In this document: piece after piece, positions 8,788 to 17,445 of the stretch
How positions within the stretch are numbered: position 1 is the stretch's first letter
How the letters are laid out: every line of letters begins with the position of its first letter
The notes under the pieces: model-generated
The model's database searches: none
Seen by the model: only the letters and a program-made list of their open reading frames with translations
Told to the model about the DNA's origin: nothing
NCBI GenBank assembly: GCA_947499955.1
Contig: CANMQI010000004.1
Location: 124,001-188,000 of the forward strand
DNA: 64,000 nt
DNA from: an uncultured Granulosicoccus sp.
GTDB lineage: Bacteria > Pseudomonadota > Gammaproteobacteria > Granulosicoccales > Granulosicoccaceae
Reading direction: 5' to 3'
Position numbers and translations under genes: made by a program

Positions 8788-10614
8788 TCACTCGTCGAAC
8801 AGACTGACGGCGCCCAGCTCGGCACTACAGACATGATGCCGGAAAGCGGAAAATAATTCGCGGCCCATATTCACCGTCTTGCGGCTCAGGTCGGGAACCG
8901 TCACTTCACGCGCATCCCATTCAGCCTCATCCACCAGAGCCTGCAGCGTGCCCGTCTCGGCATCCATGCGGATCATGTCGCCGGTTCTGACCTTTGCCAG
9001 CGGACCGTCCAGTACGCACTCGGGCGAGACGTGGATGGCGGCAGGGACCTTGCCCGAAGCGCCGGACATGCGACCGTCCGTGACCAGGCCGACCTTGAAG
9101 CCGCGGTCCAGCAGCACACCCAGAATCGGGGTGAGCTTGTGCAGCTCCGGCATGCCGTTGGCGCGTGGGCCCTGGTAGGCAATGACAGCGATGAAGTCCT
9201 TTTCCAGTTCGCCGTTGTCGAATGCCACGCGCAGAGCGTCCTGGGAATGAAAGACGACAGCAGGTGCTTCGATGACGCGGTGTTCCAGCTTCACGGCAGA
9301 GGTCTTGATGACCGCGCGGCCCAGATTGCCGGACATCAGTCGCAACCCACCGTCGGCCTGGAAAGGGGTCTTGACCGTGCCGATGATGGAATCGTCCACG
9401 GACTTCTTCAGGCCGTCGCGCCAGGCCAGGGTGCCGTTGTCCAGCCACGGCTCCTGCGTGTACTGATACAGGCCCGAGGAGCCGGCTACGGTCTGCACAT
9501 CTTCGTGTAGCAGACCGGCATCGAGCAGCTCGCGGATAACCAGTGCCATGCCACCGGCGGCATGGAACTGGTTGACGTCTGCCTGACCGCTTGGGTAGAC
9601 ATGCGTCAGCAATGGAATGGCATGGCTGAGGGTGTCGAAATCATCCCAGTTGATGCTGATGCCTGCGGTACGCGCGATGGCAACCAGGTGCAGTGTGTGA
9701 TTGGTCGAGCCACCGGTGGCGAGCAGGCCGATGATGGCATTGACGATGGCCTTTTCATCGATCATGCGTCCCAGTGGCGTGAATTCGTTGCCACGTGCCG
9801 ACAGGGCCAGAGCCCGTTGGGCGGCGGCGGTTGTCAGTGCCGAGCGCAGCTCGGTGCCAGGGTTGATGAATGCGGCGCCCGGTACGTGCAGGCCCATGAC
9901 TTCCATCATCATCTGGTTGCTGTTGGCAGTTCCGTAGAAAGTACAAGTGCCGGGTCCATGATAGGAGGCACTTTCCGAGGCCAGCAGGTCTTCACGTGTT
10001 GCCTTGCCTTCGGCGAACAACTGTCGGGTGCGGGCCTTTTCCTTGTTGGGTATGCCGGTTGTCATCGGACCTGCCGGTACGAAAACCGCTGGCAGGTGGC
10101 CAAAGGACAAGGCGCCCATCAGCAGGCCGGGTACGATCTTGTCGCACACGCCCAGAAAGACGCCGGCGTCGAACACATTGTGTGACAGGGCGATGGCAGT
10201 CGACATGGCAATGACGTCACGGCTGAACAGTGAGAGTTCCATGCCCAGCTGGCCCTGGGTCACGCCATCGCACATGGCCGGGGTGCCACCGGCAACCTGA
10301 GCGGTGGCGCCGACAGCACGCGCAGCCTCACGAATCTTTTCCGGTGCATTCTCGTACGGCTGATGCGCCGAGAGCATGTCGTTATAGGAGGTCACGATGG
10401 CCAGATTGGGAGCGCGCTCGGCGTGCAGAACGATCTTGTCCCGTTCCGGCGCGGCGGCGAATGCATGTGCCAGATTGGTGCAGCCCATCATGCCGCGGTT
10501 GGGTGGGGCATCAGCCAGAGCATTGATGCGGGCGAGATAGGCTGCACGGGATTCCCGGCTGCGTTCAATGATGCGTTGAGTGACGTCATCGACGACGGTA
10601 TTGAGCGTGGGCAT
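8788..10614 (-). CDS. edd: 6-phosphogluconate dehydratase
   Basis: Dehydrates 6-phosphogluconate to KDPG, the committed Entner-Doudoroff step. The product is an ILVD/EDD family protein of 608 residues (E. coli Edd is 603). Conserved segments include [15 protein letters not shown] near the N-terminus, [17 protein letters not shown] and [13 protein letters not shown], with the cysteines expected for the [4Fe-4S] cluster. The open frame begins four codons upstream at 10626. ATG 10614 has a good Shine-Dalgarno (GGAGAG) at proper distance and the upstream ATG has none, so I chose 10614. A HexR-type site lies 19 bp upstream, in the likely leader or promoter. Confidence 0.95.
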   Translation of the reverse strand: MPTLNTVVDDVTQRIIERSRESRAAYLARINALADAPPNRGMMGCTNLAHAFAAAPERDKIVLHAERAPNLAIVTSYNDMLSAHQPYENAPEKIREAARAVGATAQVAGGTPAMCDGVTQGQLGMELSLFSRDVIAMSTAIALSHNVFDAGVFLGVCDKIVPGLLMGALSFGHLPAVFVPAGPMTTGIPNKEKARTRQLFAEGKATREDLLASESASYHGPGTCTFYGTANSNQMMMEVMGLHVPGAAFINPGTELRSALTTAAAQRALALSARGNEFTPLGRMIDEKAIVNAIIGLLATGGSTNHTLHLVAIARTAGISINWDDFDTLSHAIPLLTHVYPSGQADVNQFHAAGGMALVIRELLDAGLLHEDVQTVAGSSGLYQYTQEPWLDNGTLAWRDGLKKSVDDSIIGTVKTPFQADGGLRLMSGNLGRAVIKTSAVKLEHRVIEAPAVVFHSQDALRVAFDNGELEKDFIAVIAYQGPRANGMPELHKLTPILGVLLDRGFKVGLVTDGRMSGASGKVPAAIHVSPECVLDGPLAKVRTGDMIRMDAETGTLQALVDEAEWDAREVTVPDLSRKTVNMGRELFSAFRHHVCSAELGAVSLFDE

Positions 10615-10632
10615 TGGTCTCTCCATCCAGGA

Positions 10633-10647
10633 TGTAGGTTAACTACA
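10633..10647. promoter_or_regulatory. HexR-type operator before edd-eda
   Basis: The 15-mer TGTAGGTTAACTACA is a near-perfect palindrome matching the known gammaproteobacterial HexR consensus form TGTARTTWAATTACA in both arms. It lies 19 bp upstream of the edd start, where a bound repressor would block transcription. hexR itself is encoded 2.3 kb away. Confidence 0.75.
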
Positions 10648-10707
10648 CAATTATGTCACACGAAAGTTATGTTGCTATGACAAAATACGGTTAGAATTCG
10701 AAATATC

Positions 10708-10736
10708 TTGTAACACTCCCAGTTAATCAGTACCTA
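10708..10736 (+). promoter_or_regulatory. Possible zwf promoter
   Basis: TTGTAA at 10708-10713 and TACCTA at 10731-10736 are separated by 17 bp. The -10 match is poor. Its placement, with the HexR-type site starting about 8 bp downstream at the expected transcription start, makes it the best candidate in the edd-zwf intergenic region. Confidence 0.3.
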
Positions 10737-10743
10737 ATCATTT

Positions 10744-10758
10744 GGTAGTAAAATTACA
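10744..10758. promoter_or_regulatory. HexR-type operator before zwf
   Basis: GGTAGTAAAATTACA matches the HexR pattern TGTARTWWWATTACA at all but the first base. It ends two bases before the zwf start codon, so a bound repressor would cover the transcription start or leader. It is the second such site in the edd/zwf divergent region. Confidence 0.65.
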
Positions 10759-10760
10759 AA

Positions 10761-12236
10761 ATGAATCTAATCAGCAATGAATCCCTGCAGCCTTTCGACT
10801 TCATACTGTTTGGCGGCACCGGCGATCTCTCCATCCGCAAGCTCATTCCAGCACTTTACTTCAGACATTGCGAGAAGCAATTACCTGAGGATGGTCGCAT
10901 TATCGCAAGCGGCCGTACAGAAATGGATACGGCAGCGTTTCGTACCAAGCTTGATGTAGAAGTTCGCGAACATATCAGCGAGCAGGACTTCGAGGAAACG
11001 GCCTGGCAGGCCTTTCTGGAGCGGATTCAGTACTACCCGGTCGATGTGACCAATGTGGCCGGCTACCAGCCTCTGGTGGACGCTCTGGAAGGGCGCGAGG
11101 ATCATGTCAGGGTGTTCTATCTGTCAGTAGCTCCCAGTCTGTTCACGCAGATCACTCAGGGTGTCCATGAAGCGGGCCTGATTACCGAAAACAGTCGCGT
11201 TGCGCTGGAAAAACCGCTGGGGCGTGATCAGCAGTCGGCCGAGGAAATCAATGACCGCCTCTCGGATGTATTCGGTGAGGAACAGATCTATCGCATCGAT
11301 CATTACCTGGGCAAGGAGACCGTGCAGAACCTGCTGGCCTTGCGATTTGGTAATGCCTTTTTCGAGCCTCTGTGGCGAGCCGAGCACATCAGCGATGTGC
11401 AGATCACCATCGCCGAATCACTGGGTGTCGACAGTCGCGGTGCATTTTATGACCAGACCGGTGCACTGCGTGACATGGTGCAGAACCATCTGTTGCAGTT
11501 GCTGGTCATTCTGGCCATGGAACCGCCAGTGAGCATGGACCCGGATGCGGTGCGCGATGAGAAGATCAAGGTATTGCGCGCATTGAAGCCGCTGACCGGC
11601 ATCGATGCCATCGAGAATTCGGTTCGCGGTCAATACAAGGCTGGTGCCTACAAGGATGGCCCTGTTCCCGGCTATCTGGATAACGAAGAGATTCCCGAAG
11701 ACAGCACCACCGAGACCTTCGTGGCGCTGCGTGCCGAGATCGCCTCCTGGCGTTGGGCGGGCGTGCCATTCTTCCTGCGCACCGGCAAGCGCATGGAAAG
11801 CAAAACCACTGAAATCGTCATCAATTTCAAGAAGATTCCGCATTCGATCTTTCCCACGGCCGATGGTTTCAGCATTCCCAATCAGCTGATCATTCGTCTG
11901 CAGCCGGAAGAGAGCATTCGCATGCGCATCTACGTCAAGGCCTGGGGGGACGACATCGAGCTGCAACCGGTGCATCTGAACCTGGACTTCAACGATGTCT
12001 TCCAGAAGCGCAAGATGATTGCCTATGAGCGCTTGCTGATGGATATCATTCGCGGTAATCCGACCTTGTTCATGCGTCGCGACGAGGTGGCTGCTGCCTG
12101 GGCCTGGATCGATCCGATTCAGGAGGCCTGGGAGCAATATCAGTATTCACCCAAGAGCTATACGGCGGGTACCTGGGGGCCGGGTGCTGCCAACGCCTTG
12201 ATCAGCAAGGACGGGTTGCGCTGGCATGAGGATTGA
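10761..12236 (+). CDS. zwf: Glucose-6-phosphate 1-dehydrogenase
   Basis: Oxidises glucose-6-phosphate to 6-phosphogluconolactone with NAD(P)+, feeding the Entner-Doudoroff and pentose phosphate routes. The 491-residue product has the nucleotide-binding GGTGDL (18-23), EKPLG (150-154) and the substrate-binding signature RIDHYLGKE (178-186), all intact; the length matches E. coli Zwf (491). It is first in a zwf-pgl-hexR set on the plus strand, divergent from edd-eda. A HexR-type site abuts its start codon. The stop overlaps the beginning of the pgl frame. Confidence 0.96.
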   Translation: MNLISNESLQPFDFILFGGTGDLSIRKLIPALYFRHCEKQLPEDGRIIASGRTEMDTAAFRTKLDVEVREHISEQDFEETAWQAFLERIQYYPVDVTNVAGYQPLVDALEGREDHVRVFYLSVAPSLFTQITQGVHEAGLITENSRVALEKPLGRDQQSAEEINDRLSDVFGEEQIYRIDHYLGKETVQNLLALRFGNAFFEPLWRAEHISDVQITIAESLGVDSRGAFYDQTGALRDMVQNHLLQLLVILAMEPPVSMDPDAVRDEKIKVLRALKPLTGIDAIENSVRGQYKAGAYKDGPVPGYLDNEEIPEDSTTETFVALRAEIASWRWAGVPFFLRTGKRMESKTTEIVINFKKIPHSIFPTADGFSIPNQLIIRLQPEESIRMRIYVKAWGDDIELQPVHLNLDFNDVFQKRKMIAYERLLMDIIRGNPTLFMRRDEVAAAWAWIDPIQEAWEQYQYSPKSYTAGTWGPGAANALISKDGLRWHED

Positions 12237-12237
12237 T

Positions 12238-12981
12238 ATGACAAGGCAACGTGTGGAAGGGGCCGGTCTGCAATGGCATGAGGAGGCCAACGCAGCCGCG
12301 CTGGCCGAGAGCCTGGGGCAGGCGGTCACGCAGTGCCTGAAGGGCGCTCTGGAGCGTCAAGGGACGGCCTCACTGGTGGTCTCGGGTGGCAGTACGCCAG
12401 CGCCGGTGTTGCGCTATCTGTCTGACGCGGATATCGACTGGTCGAAGGTGAGCGTGACGCTGGCCGATGAGCGCTGGGTACCGCCGGGTCACCCGGACAG
12501 CAATGAATCTCTGGTGCGTGAGACACTGTTGCAGGGCAAGGCCGCCGCAGCGTCCTTTGTGCCCCTGTATCGTGCAGATCTGACGGAAGCCGATGCCTTG
12601 CCCTTGATCGCGGCTGATGTGTCTGCCATGCATCAACCCTTCACGGTGGTCATGCTGGGGATGGGGGGAGACGGTCACACCGCTTCGCTGTTCCCGGACG
12701 CCGCGTTGGACGAGCTGGTGCCGGCAATGGCTCTGTACAACACCAGTACCGTGGCATTCCTGCATCCACCATCGGTATCCCAGGCACGCATCTCCCTGAC
12801 TCGGGCCTGTCTGTTGCATGCCGAGAATCGCTTTCTGCACATTACCGGTGAGGCCAAGTGTGATGTGCTGGCTGCGGCACTGGATGCCTGTGAGGGCGGT
12901 GAGTGGCAGCCGGGGTACGCACCGGTGGTTGGTCTGCTGACCGAGCAGCCGGCCAAGGCCACGGTTTTCTGGAGTCCATAG
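12238..12981 (+). CDS. pgl: 6-phosphogluconolactonase
   Basis: Hydrolyses 6-phosphogluconolactone to 6-phosphogluconate, linking Zwf to Edd. The product is a 247-residue SIS-like NagB/Pgl-family enzyme with VVSGGSTPAPVLRYL near residue 47, TLADERWVPPGHPDSN near 73 and GMGGDGHTASLFP near 140, all typical of Pgl. An in-frame ATG exists at 12226, inside zwf, but ATG 12238 has GAGGA five bases upstream, so I prefer it. It sits two bases after the zwf stop and is followed 16 bp later by hexR. Confidence 0.93.
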   Translation: MTRQRVEGAGLQWHEEANAAALAESLGQAVTQCLKGALERQGTASLVVSGGSTPAPVLRYLSDADIDWSKVSVTLADERWVPPGHPDSNESLVRETLLQGKAAAASFVPLYRADLTEADALPLIAADVSAMHQPFTVVMLGMGGDGHTASLFPDAALDELVPAMALYNTSTVAFLHPPSVSQARISLTRACLLHAENRFLHITGEAKCDVLAAALDACEGGEWQPGYAPVVGLLTEQPAKATVFWSP

Positions 12982-12997
12982 ATTGGAGCTGTACTGA

Positions 12998-13828
12998 ATG
13001 CTGGCGCGAATCAAGGCTGCTCGGGATACCTTGCGTAAATCCGAGCAGAAGGTTGCGGATGTGGTGATTGCCGATCCGGAGGAGAGTGTGCAATCCTCCA
13101 TTCAGGCCATCGCCACACGCGCTGCCGTGAGTGAGCCGACGGTCATCCGCTTTTGCCGCGCGCTTGACTGTGTCGGTTTTCAGCAGTTCAAGATCAAGCT
13201 GGCACAGGATCTGGCTCGGCGTGGCACCTTCTTCTATCAGGATGTCACTGCCAACGATTCGAGCAAGGAGCTGGCCAACAAGCTGCTCGATGGCGCCATT
13301 GCCTCTCTGGTACAGATTCGCAATCAGATCAATGAAACCGCGCTGGATGAAGCTATCCAGATGTACGAGAACTGCAAGCGGGTCGAGCTCTACGGTTCGG
13401 GGGGGTCGGCTGTTGTGGCTGAAGATGCGCAGCTCAAGTTCTTTCGCCTTGGCAAGCCTGCCATCGCCTACTCGGATCCGCATATTCAGGCGGCAGCAGC
13501 AGCCTTGCTGGACAAGGATGCTCTGGTCATTGCCATATCGCATTCAGGGCGCAGCAGCGATATCCTGAAGACGGTTGATATTGCCCGGGAGGCTCAGGCC
13601 AGGGTCATTGCCGTGACCGCAACCCGTTCGCCGCTGGCGCAGCGCGCAGACGTTGCTCTGACGGTCGATGTCAATGAGGACAGCGACATCTTCTCGCCGG
13701 TCAAATCACGACTGGGGCAGATGGTGGTGCTGGACGTCCTGGCAGTGGGTGTGGCTGTTCGCGGCGGTGAGCACATGGTGGAACAGCTGGCGAAAGCCCG
13801 TCGGGCGATCGATTTCAAATTCGTCTAG
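12998..13828 (+). CDS. hexR: RpiR-family regulator HexR
   Basis: A 276-residue RpiR-family transcription factor. Residues 1-77 are the helix-turn-helix domain (SEQKVADVVIADP, then ATRAAVSEPTVIRFCRALDC), and residues about 125-255 are the SIS sugar-phosphate-binding domain (GSGGSAVVAEDAQLKFFRLG and SHSGRSSDILKTVDIAREA). In characterised relatives HexR binds KDPG and releases DNA when it accumulates. Its position after zwf-pgl, together with three HexR-type sites upstream of edd, zwf and pyk, identifies it as HexR rather than another RpiR member. The zwf-proximal site implies that it represses its own operon. Confidence 0.92.
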   Translation: MLARIKAARDTLRKSEQKVADVVIADPEESVQSSIQAIATRAAVSEPTVIRFCRALDCVGFQQFKIKLAQDLARRGTFFYQDVTANDSSKELANKLLDGAIASLVQIRNQINETALDEAIQMYENCKRVELYGSGGSAVVAEDAQLKFFRLGKPAIAYSDPHIQAAAAALLDKDALVIAISHSGRSSDILKTVDIAREAQARVIAVTATRSPLAQRADVALTVDVNEDSDIFSPVKSRLGQMVVLDVLAVGVAVRGGEHMVEQLAKARRAIDFKFV

Positions 13829-13977
13829 GGCAGGGTGTGCCAAGGCACGCCGGCTTGATGCCTTTCCCGGGTGGTGGGGGAATTCGGCTTCAGCGGTATT
13901 CCGCATTGCAAGTACCAGCCTGGCAGGAAGATCTGCCGGGCTTGTTCACTACCGCCTCGGGTTCAGACGCAGAGGTT

Positions 13978-13999
13978 TCAAGCCCGGTAAGGGGCTTGA
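13978..13999. terminator. Hairpin between hexR and the convergent FecR/LysM gene
   Basis: A perfect 8-bp stem (TCAAGCCC/GGGCTTGA) with a 6-base loop sits 10 bp from the stop of the minus-strand gene and 150 bp after hexR. It has no T-run, so it may terminate weakly in both directions. Confidence 0.4.
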
Positions 14000-14008
14000 C
14001 GGTCCCGC

Positions 14009-15487
14009 TTAATCGTCGCTGCCGCTGATGTCGCCGAAGGCGGAGACCGTGTAGGGGTCCAGCAAGGCTCTTGCCCGTGAGAATACCTGGTCATCGTTGA
14101 CCCGGAACACCGCCGAGCCGGTGGCATTGACATCCACACTCAAGGGGTCATCGAACTCCAGATTGTTGGCGATCTGGATTTCAAAGCCGGTGGCATTGGC
14201 CGGTGGGTTCTGCACTTGCACCAGAAATTCCTGTCCCTGCCGAGTGGTGAGGGTTTCCACCGGCGCCAGGCTGCTGTCGATATCGGCGACGGTGATTCGT
14301 GTACTGGATGTGAAGCCGCGCAAGCCGTTGGTGTCGACGGCACGCAGCAGCAGATAATAATCACCGGCTCCCACGGCTGACAGTTCGAGTTGGTCAGTGC
14401 TGACGTCGTAGCTGTTCAGAGTCTCGACTCCCGCTTCATCGTTGGCAAGACGGGCGATATAGGCGCTCGCGTCGGCAAAGGGCCACCACACGATCGCGTC
14501 GCCCGGTGCCATGCGTGTCGGTACCCGTTTGAAGACTGGCGCGGGCAACAGGGGGACGGGTGGTGCTGGCGCCTGCCCCTCGACGACCACAGAACCAAAG
14601 CCGCTGTTCAGGTCGACACCCTGTTGCTGAGCGCTGAGGTCGACCACGCCTTCGGTGACACCGACGCGCAGCGTGTCGCTGGCCTCGACATCGAACACGG
14701 TGCCTCGCACTGCGGCTGAGGCATACGGTGTGTTGATGCGGAAATCCACTTCCTGTTCATCGCGTTTGTTGACGTCCGAGGTGATCTTGCCCTTGTAGGT
14801 CTTGATCTCGATGATGCAGTCGGCGTTCTCCGGCAGGCAGGCCAGCAGCGACAGGGTGGCTTCCGTATCGGGTTGCAGATTGATGACCGATCCGGATGAG
14901 AATTCGATGCTCACATAGCCGTCGGAGTTGGTAAGAATCGTGTCACCCGGGTAGATGTCGAAGTCGCGCTCGAGATCGAACACGGTGGCATCCTGTGCAT
15001 CATCGCTGGGGTCGGGAGTCAGGGCAGCCGCAGCACTGGGCCGGGTGATGATGACCGTTCCCTTGACGAAAACCACCTGTGCGGATTCTGCCTCGGCAGC
15101 CACCAGTATGGGAATGCGTATGGTGCTGCCCGGTGTCAGCGGTGTATCGATGGCCAGCTCATTGAATTCCGCCAATTGTGCGGCAAAGCCGGCTCTGCCC
15201 AGTTCGCGCGCCGAAATGGCCGCGAGGGTGTCGCCAGCGGCGACCACGACTTCTCGAGTGATGATATTCGCGGTGACAGGGGCCGTTGCCGCGTTGGCTG
15301 CGCTTTCTGTGGTGCTCTGCGCCAGAACCGGGCTGCCGATCGTGCAGGCCGTCAGTAACAATGCAGCCTTGAGCAAAGGGAGTCTTTTGTTCAAACCGGG
15401 AATGTGCTCGGGGTTTCTTGAATTGGCCGAGTCTGCAGCATAGCCGACTCGGAAACGGTGTGCCAGCTCACACAGCAGCTGGCACAT
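14009..15487 (-). CDS. Exported FecR-domain protein with LysM domain
   Basis: An envelope protein of up to 492 residues. After an apparent signal peptide (LPLLKAALLLTACTIGSPVLAQ, about residues 36-57) come a LysM peptidoglycan-binding domain (about 78-126, VVVAAGDTLAAISARELG) and a FecR domain (about 170-300, with PYASAAVRGTVFDVEA), then a C-terminal beta-rich region of fibronectin-like type. The first 31 residues lack signal-peptide character. A TTG at 15394, just before the signal peptide, is a likely alternative start. No partner ECF sigma factor or TonB receptor is adjacent, so this is probably not classic FecR signalling. Such FecR-LysM proteins are common but poorly characterised. Confidence 0.8.
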   Translation of the reverse strand: MCQLLCELAHRFRVGYAADSANSRNPEHIPGLNKRLPLLKAALLLTACTIGSPVLAQSTTESAANAATAPVTANIITREVVVAAGDTLAAISARELGRAGFAAQLAEFNELAIDTPLTPGSTIRIPILVAAEAESAQVVFVKGTVIITRPSAAAALTPDPSDDAQDATVFDLERDFDIYPGDTILTNSDGYVSIEFSSGSVINLQPDTEATLSLLACLPENADCIIEIKTYKGKITSDVNKRDEQEVDFRINTPYASAAVRGTVFDVEASDTLRVGVTEGVVDLSAQQQGVDLNSGFGSVVVEGQAPAPPVPLLPAPVFKRVPTRMAPGDAIVWWPFADASAYIARLANDEAGVETLNSYDVSTDQLELSAVGAGDYYLLLRAVDTNGLRGFTSSTRITVADIDSSLAPVETLTTRQGQEFLVQVQNPPANATGFEIQIANNLEFDDPLSVDVNATGSAVFRVNDDQVFSRARALLDPYTVSAFGDISGSDD

Positions 15488-15554
15488 TGTTTGACAGGGT
15501 GCAGGTACCTGTTACAGGCATGTTTCATTCCCGGCCCCGGCCAGGAACGTGCTG

Positions 15555-17006
15555 TCAGTCACGCGATGGGAATTGATCGGCCTCCGGCAGCTCCTTGAGA
15601 CGGGTCAACCGCAGCATATTGGTGGTGCCGGTACGGCCGAAAGGCATGCCGGCGGTTATGGCGATGATTTCGCCCATTTCCCCGAACCCTTCTGCCAACG
15701 TGATGTTGATGGCGTGCGACACCATTTCATCGATGCTGTTCATCACCTGGTAGATCACGGCATGAACACCCCAGACCAGTGCCAGGCGGCGTGCCGTTTC
15801 TACATTGGGCGTACAGCCGATGACCGGGGCTTCCGGGCGTTCACGCGCGGCGCGAAAGCTGGAAAAGCCGGATTCTGTGTAGGTAAACGTCGCAGCCAGC
15901 GGGATGACGGTGGCAACGTGATGCAAAGAGGAGCTGATGGCATCGGCAACCGTATCGCCCGGTGTGGGCATGGCAGCATCGATCGATTTGCGATAATAGG
16001 GGTCGCGCTCGACTTCGATGATGATGCGATTCATGGCCGTGGCCGCTTCGATGGGAAAGCTGCCGGCAGCGGTTTCGGCCGAAAGCATGACGGCATCGGC
16101 GCCATCGTAGACGGCGGTCGCAACGTCCGAGCTTTCCGCGCGAGTCGGTACCGGTGAGGAGATCATGGATTCGAGCATCTGCGTGGCGACCACCACAGGC
16201 TTGCCTTCCTGACGCGCACAACGCAGGATCTTCTTCTGCACGACGGGTACGATTTCCTGTGGCATCTCGACGCCCAGGTCGCCACGAGCAACCATGACGG
16301 CATCACTCAGATGCACGATATTGTTCAGGTCATCAATGGCACTGGGCTTCTCCAGCTTGGCCATGATGGCCGCCTTGTTGCCGACCAGTGATCGCAGTTC
16401 GGCCATATCCTCGCCGCGCTGAACAAAGGACATGGCTACCCAGTCCACGCCCAGTGACAGGGCGTAGTCCAGATCGCGCCGATCCTTTTCGGTCAGTGGC
16501 GAAATGGGCAGTACCAGGTCGGGCACGTTGACCCCCTTGTTGCTGCTGATTTCACCACCGAACACGACTTCGGTGACAGCGCGTTGTTCAGTGAATTCGA
16601 GTACCTTGAGGCGAATCTTGCCATCGTTGACCAGCAGATTGGCGCCCACTGTCAGCGCGGCAAAGATCTCCGGGTGCAGCAGTGGTGCACGTGTGGCGTC
16701 GCCGGGGGTCGGGTCCTGATCGAGGATGAACTTCTCACCGACTACCAGCATTTCCTTGCCGTTGGCAAATTTGCCGACTCGCAGTTTCGGGCCTTGCAGA
16801 TCCGCCAGAATGCCGATCGGCCGACCGCGTTCTTCTTCCACGCTGCGGATGATGCCGTGGGTCCGGGCATGATCTTCATGGGTGCCATGACTGAAGTTGA
16901 GGCGGAATACATCGATACCGGCATCGAACAATTTCAGTATCGTCTCGCGATCATTACTCGAGGGGCCCAGCGTGCCTATGATTTTAGCGTCGCGTCTGCG
17001 TCTCAT
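15555..17006 (-). CDS. pyk: Pyruvate kinase
   Basis: Transfers phosphate from phosphoenolpyruvate to ADP at the end of the lower glycolytic/Entner-Doudoroff route. The 483-residue product has RRRRDAKIIGTLGPSS at the N-terminus, FRLNFSHG near 34, the catalytic MAKLEKPSAIDDL segment (about 214-226), MVARGDLGVEMP (about 236-247) and the active-site loop VVATQMLESM near 269, plus a C-terminal allosteric-type domain. A near-perfect HexR-type palindrome 35 bp upstream places it in the same regulon as edd and zwf. It is transcribed toward the FecR/LysM gene with 67 bp between. Confidence 0.95.
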   Translation of the reverse strand: MRRRRDAKIIGTLGPSSNDRETILKLFDAGIDVFRLNFSHGTHEDHARTHGIIRSVEEERGRPIGILADLQGPKLRVGKFANGKEMLVVGEKFILDQDPTPGDATRAPLLHPEIFAALTVGANLLVNDGKIRLKVLEFTEQRAVTEVVFGGEISSNKGVNVPDLVLPISPLTEKDRRDLDYALSLGVDWVAMSFVQRGEDMAELRSLVGNKAAIMAKLEKPSAIDDLNNIVHLSDAVMVARGDLGVEMPQEIVPVVQKKILRCARQEGKPVVVATQMLESMISSPVPTRAESSDVATAVYDGADAVMLSAETAAGSFPIEAATAMNRIIIEVERDPYYRKSIDAAMPTPGDTVADAISSSLHHVATVIPLAATFTYTESGFSSFRAARERPEAPVIGCTPNVETARRLALVWGVHAVIYQVMNSIDEMVSHAINITLAEGFGEMGEIIAITAGMPFGRTGTTNMLRLTRLKELPEADQFPSRD

Positions 17007-17040
17007 CGATTCCTGCCACTGTTAAGTTGATGGTCAAGTC

Positions 17041-17055
17041 TGTAGTTTACCTACA
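17041..17055. promoter_or_regulatory. HexR-type operator before pyk
   Basis: TGTAGTTTACCTACA is almost palindromic and nearly the same as the site before edd. It lies 35-49 bp upstream of the pyk start codon on the minus strand. pyk is a known HexR target in several gammaproteobacteria. Confidence 0.7.
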
Positions 17056-17352
17056 AACGGTATGGGTTGACCTTTCGGCGACCCGATACAACAAGTTTAC
17101 CGCACCCGCGAGACAGATACTGCGCTCAAGGCTCTTGTCAAACCTGTTTCAGTGGATGCGGCCTTTGTCATCGTGTAGTCAAATTACCGTGTCCGGCCTT
17201 CGTCCATTCCGAACATCGCCAGGCAAAGTAGAGGGTACGATTCTGAACTGCTATCGAGCGCGGGTAAAGGCATTGATCGAGGGTGCCCATGATTACTCGG
17301 CCTGGACTGTTCTTCAAGCCCTGGAAGCTGAAGGATGGAGAGGTGCGATTAA
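17056..17352. other. Intergenic region between pyk and glcD
   Basis: Together with the flanking sites this is a 439-bp spacer between divergent pyk and glcD. It should hold the glc promoter. I find no convincing -35/-10 pair or repeat in it. A longer open frame over 17027-17485 overlaps glcD out of frame and has no recognisable protein content. Confidence 0.4.
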
Positions 17353-17439
17353 ATGCAGGGGTTCCATGCAGTTTGTTATTCTGTGCAATGGCGCGGGGTG
17401 GTTTTCATCCCGGTCCCCTTTAGCCCCATGTCGGAGTAG
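17353..17439 (+). CDS. Possible 28-codon upstream ORF of glcD
   Basis: A short frame, from ATG 17353 to TAG 17439, ends six bases before the glcD start. GGAGAGG lies about 10 bases upstream of its ATG. The Shine-Dalgarno of glcD (CGGAG) lies inside its last codons, so translation of the small frame could couple to or modulate glcD. The predicted peptide is hydrophobic in its C-terminal half and resembles nothing I know. It may be chance. Confidence 0.3.
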   Translation: MQGFHAVCYSVQWRGVVFIPVPFSPMSE

Positions 17440-17445
17440 CCTCAG

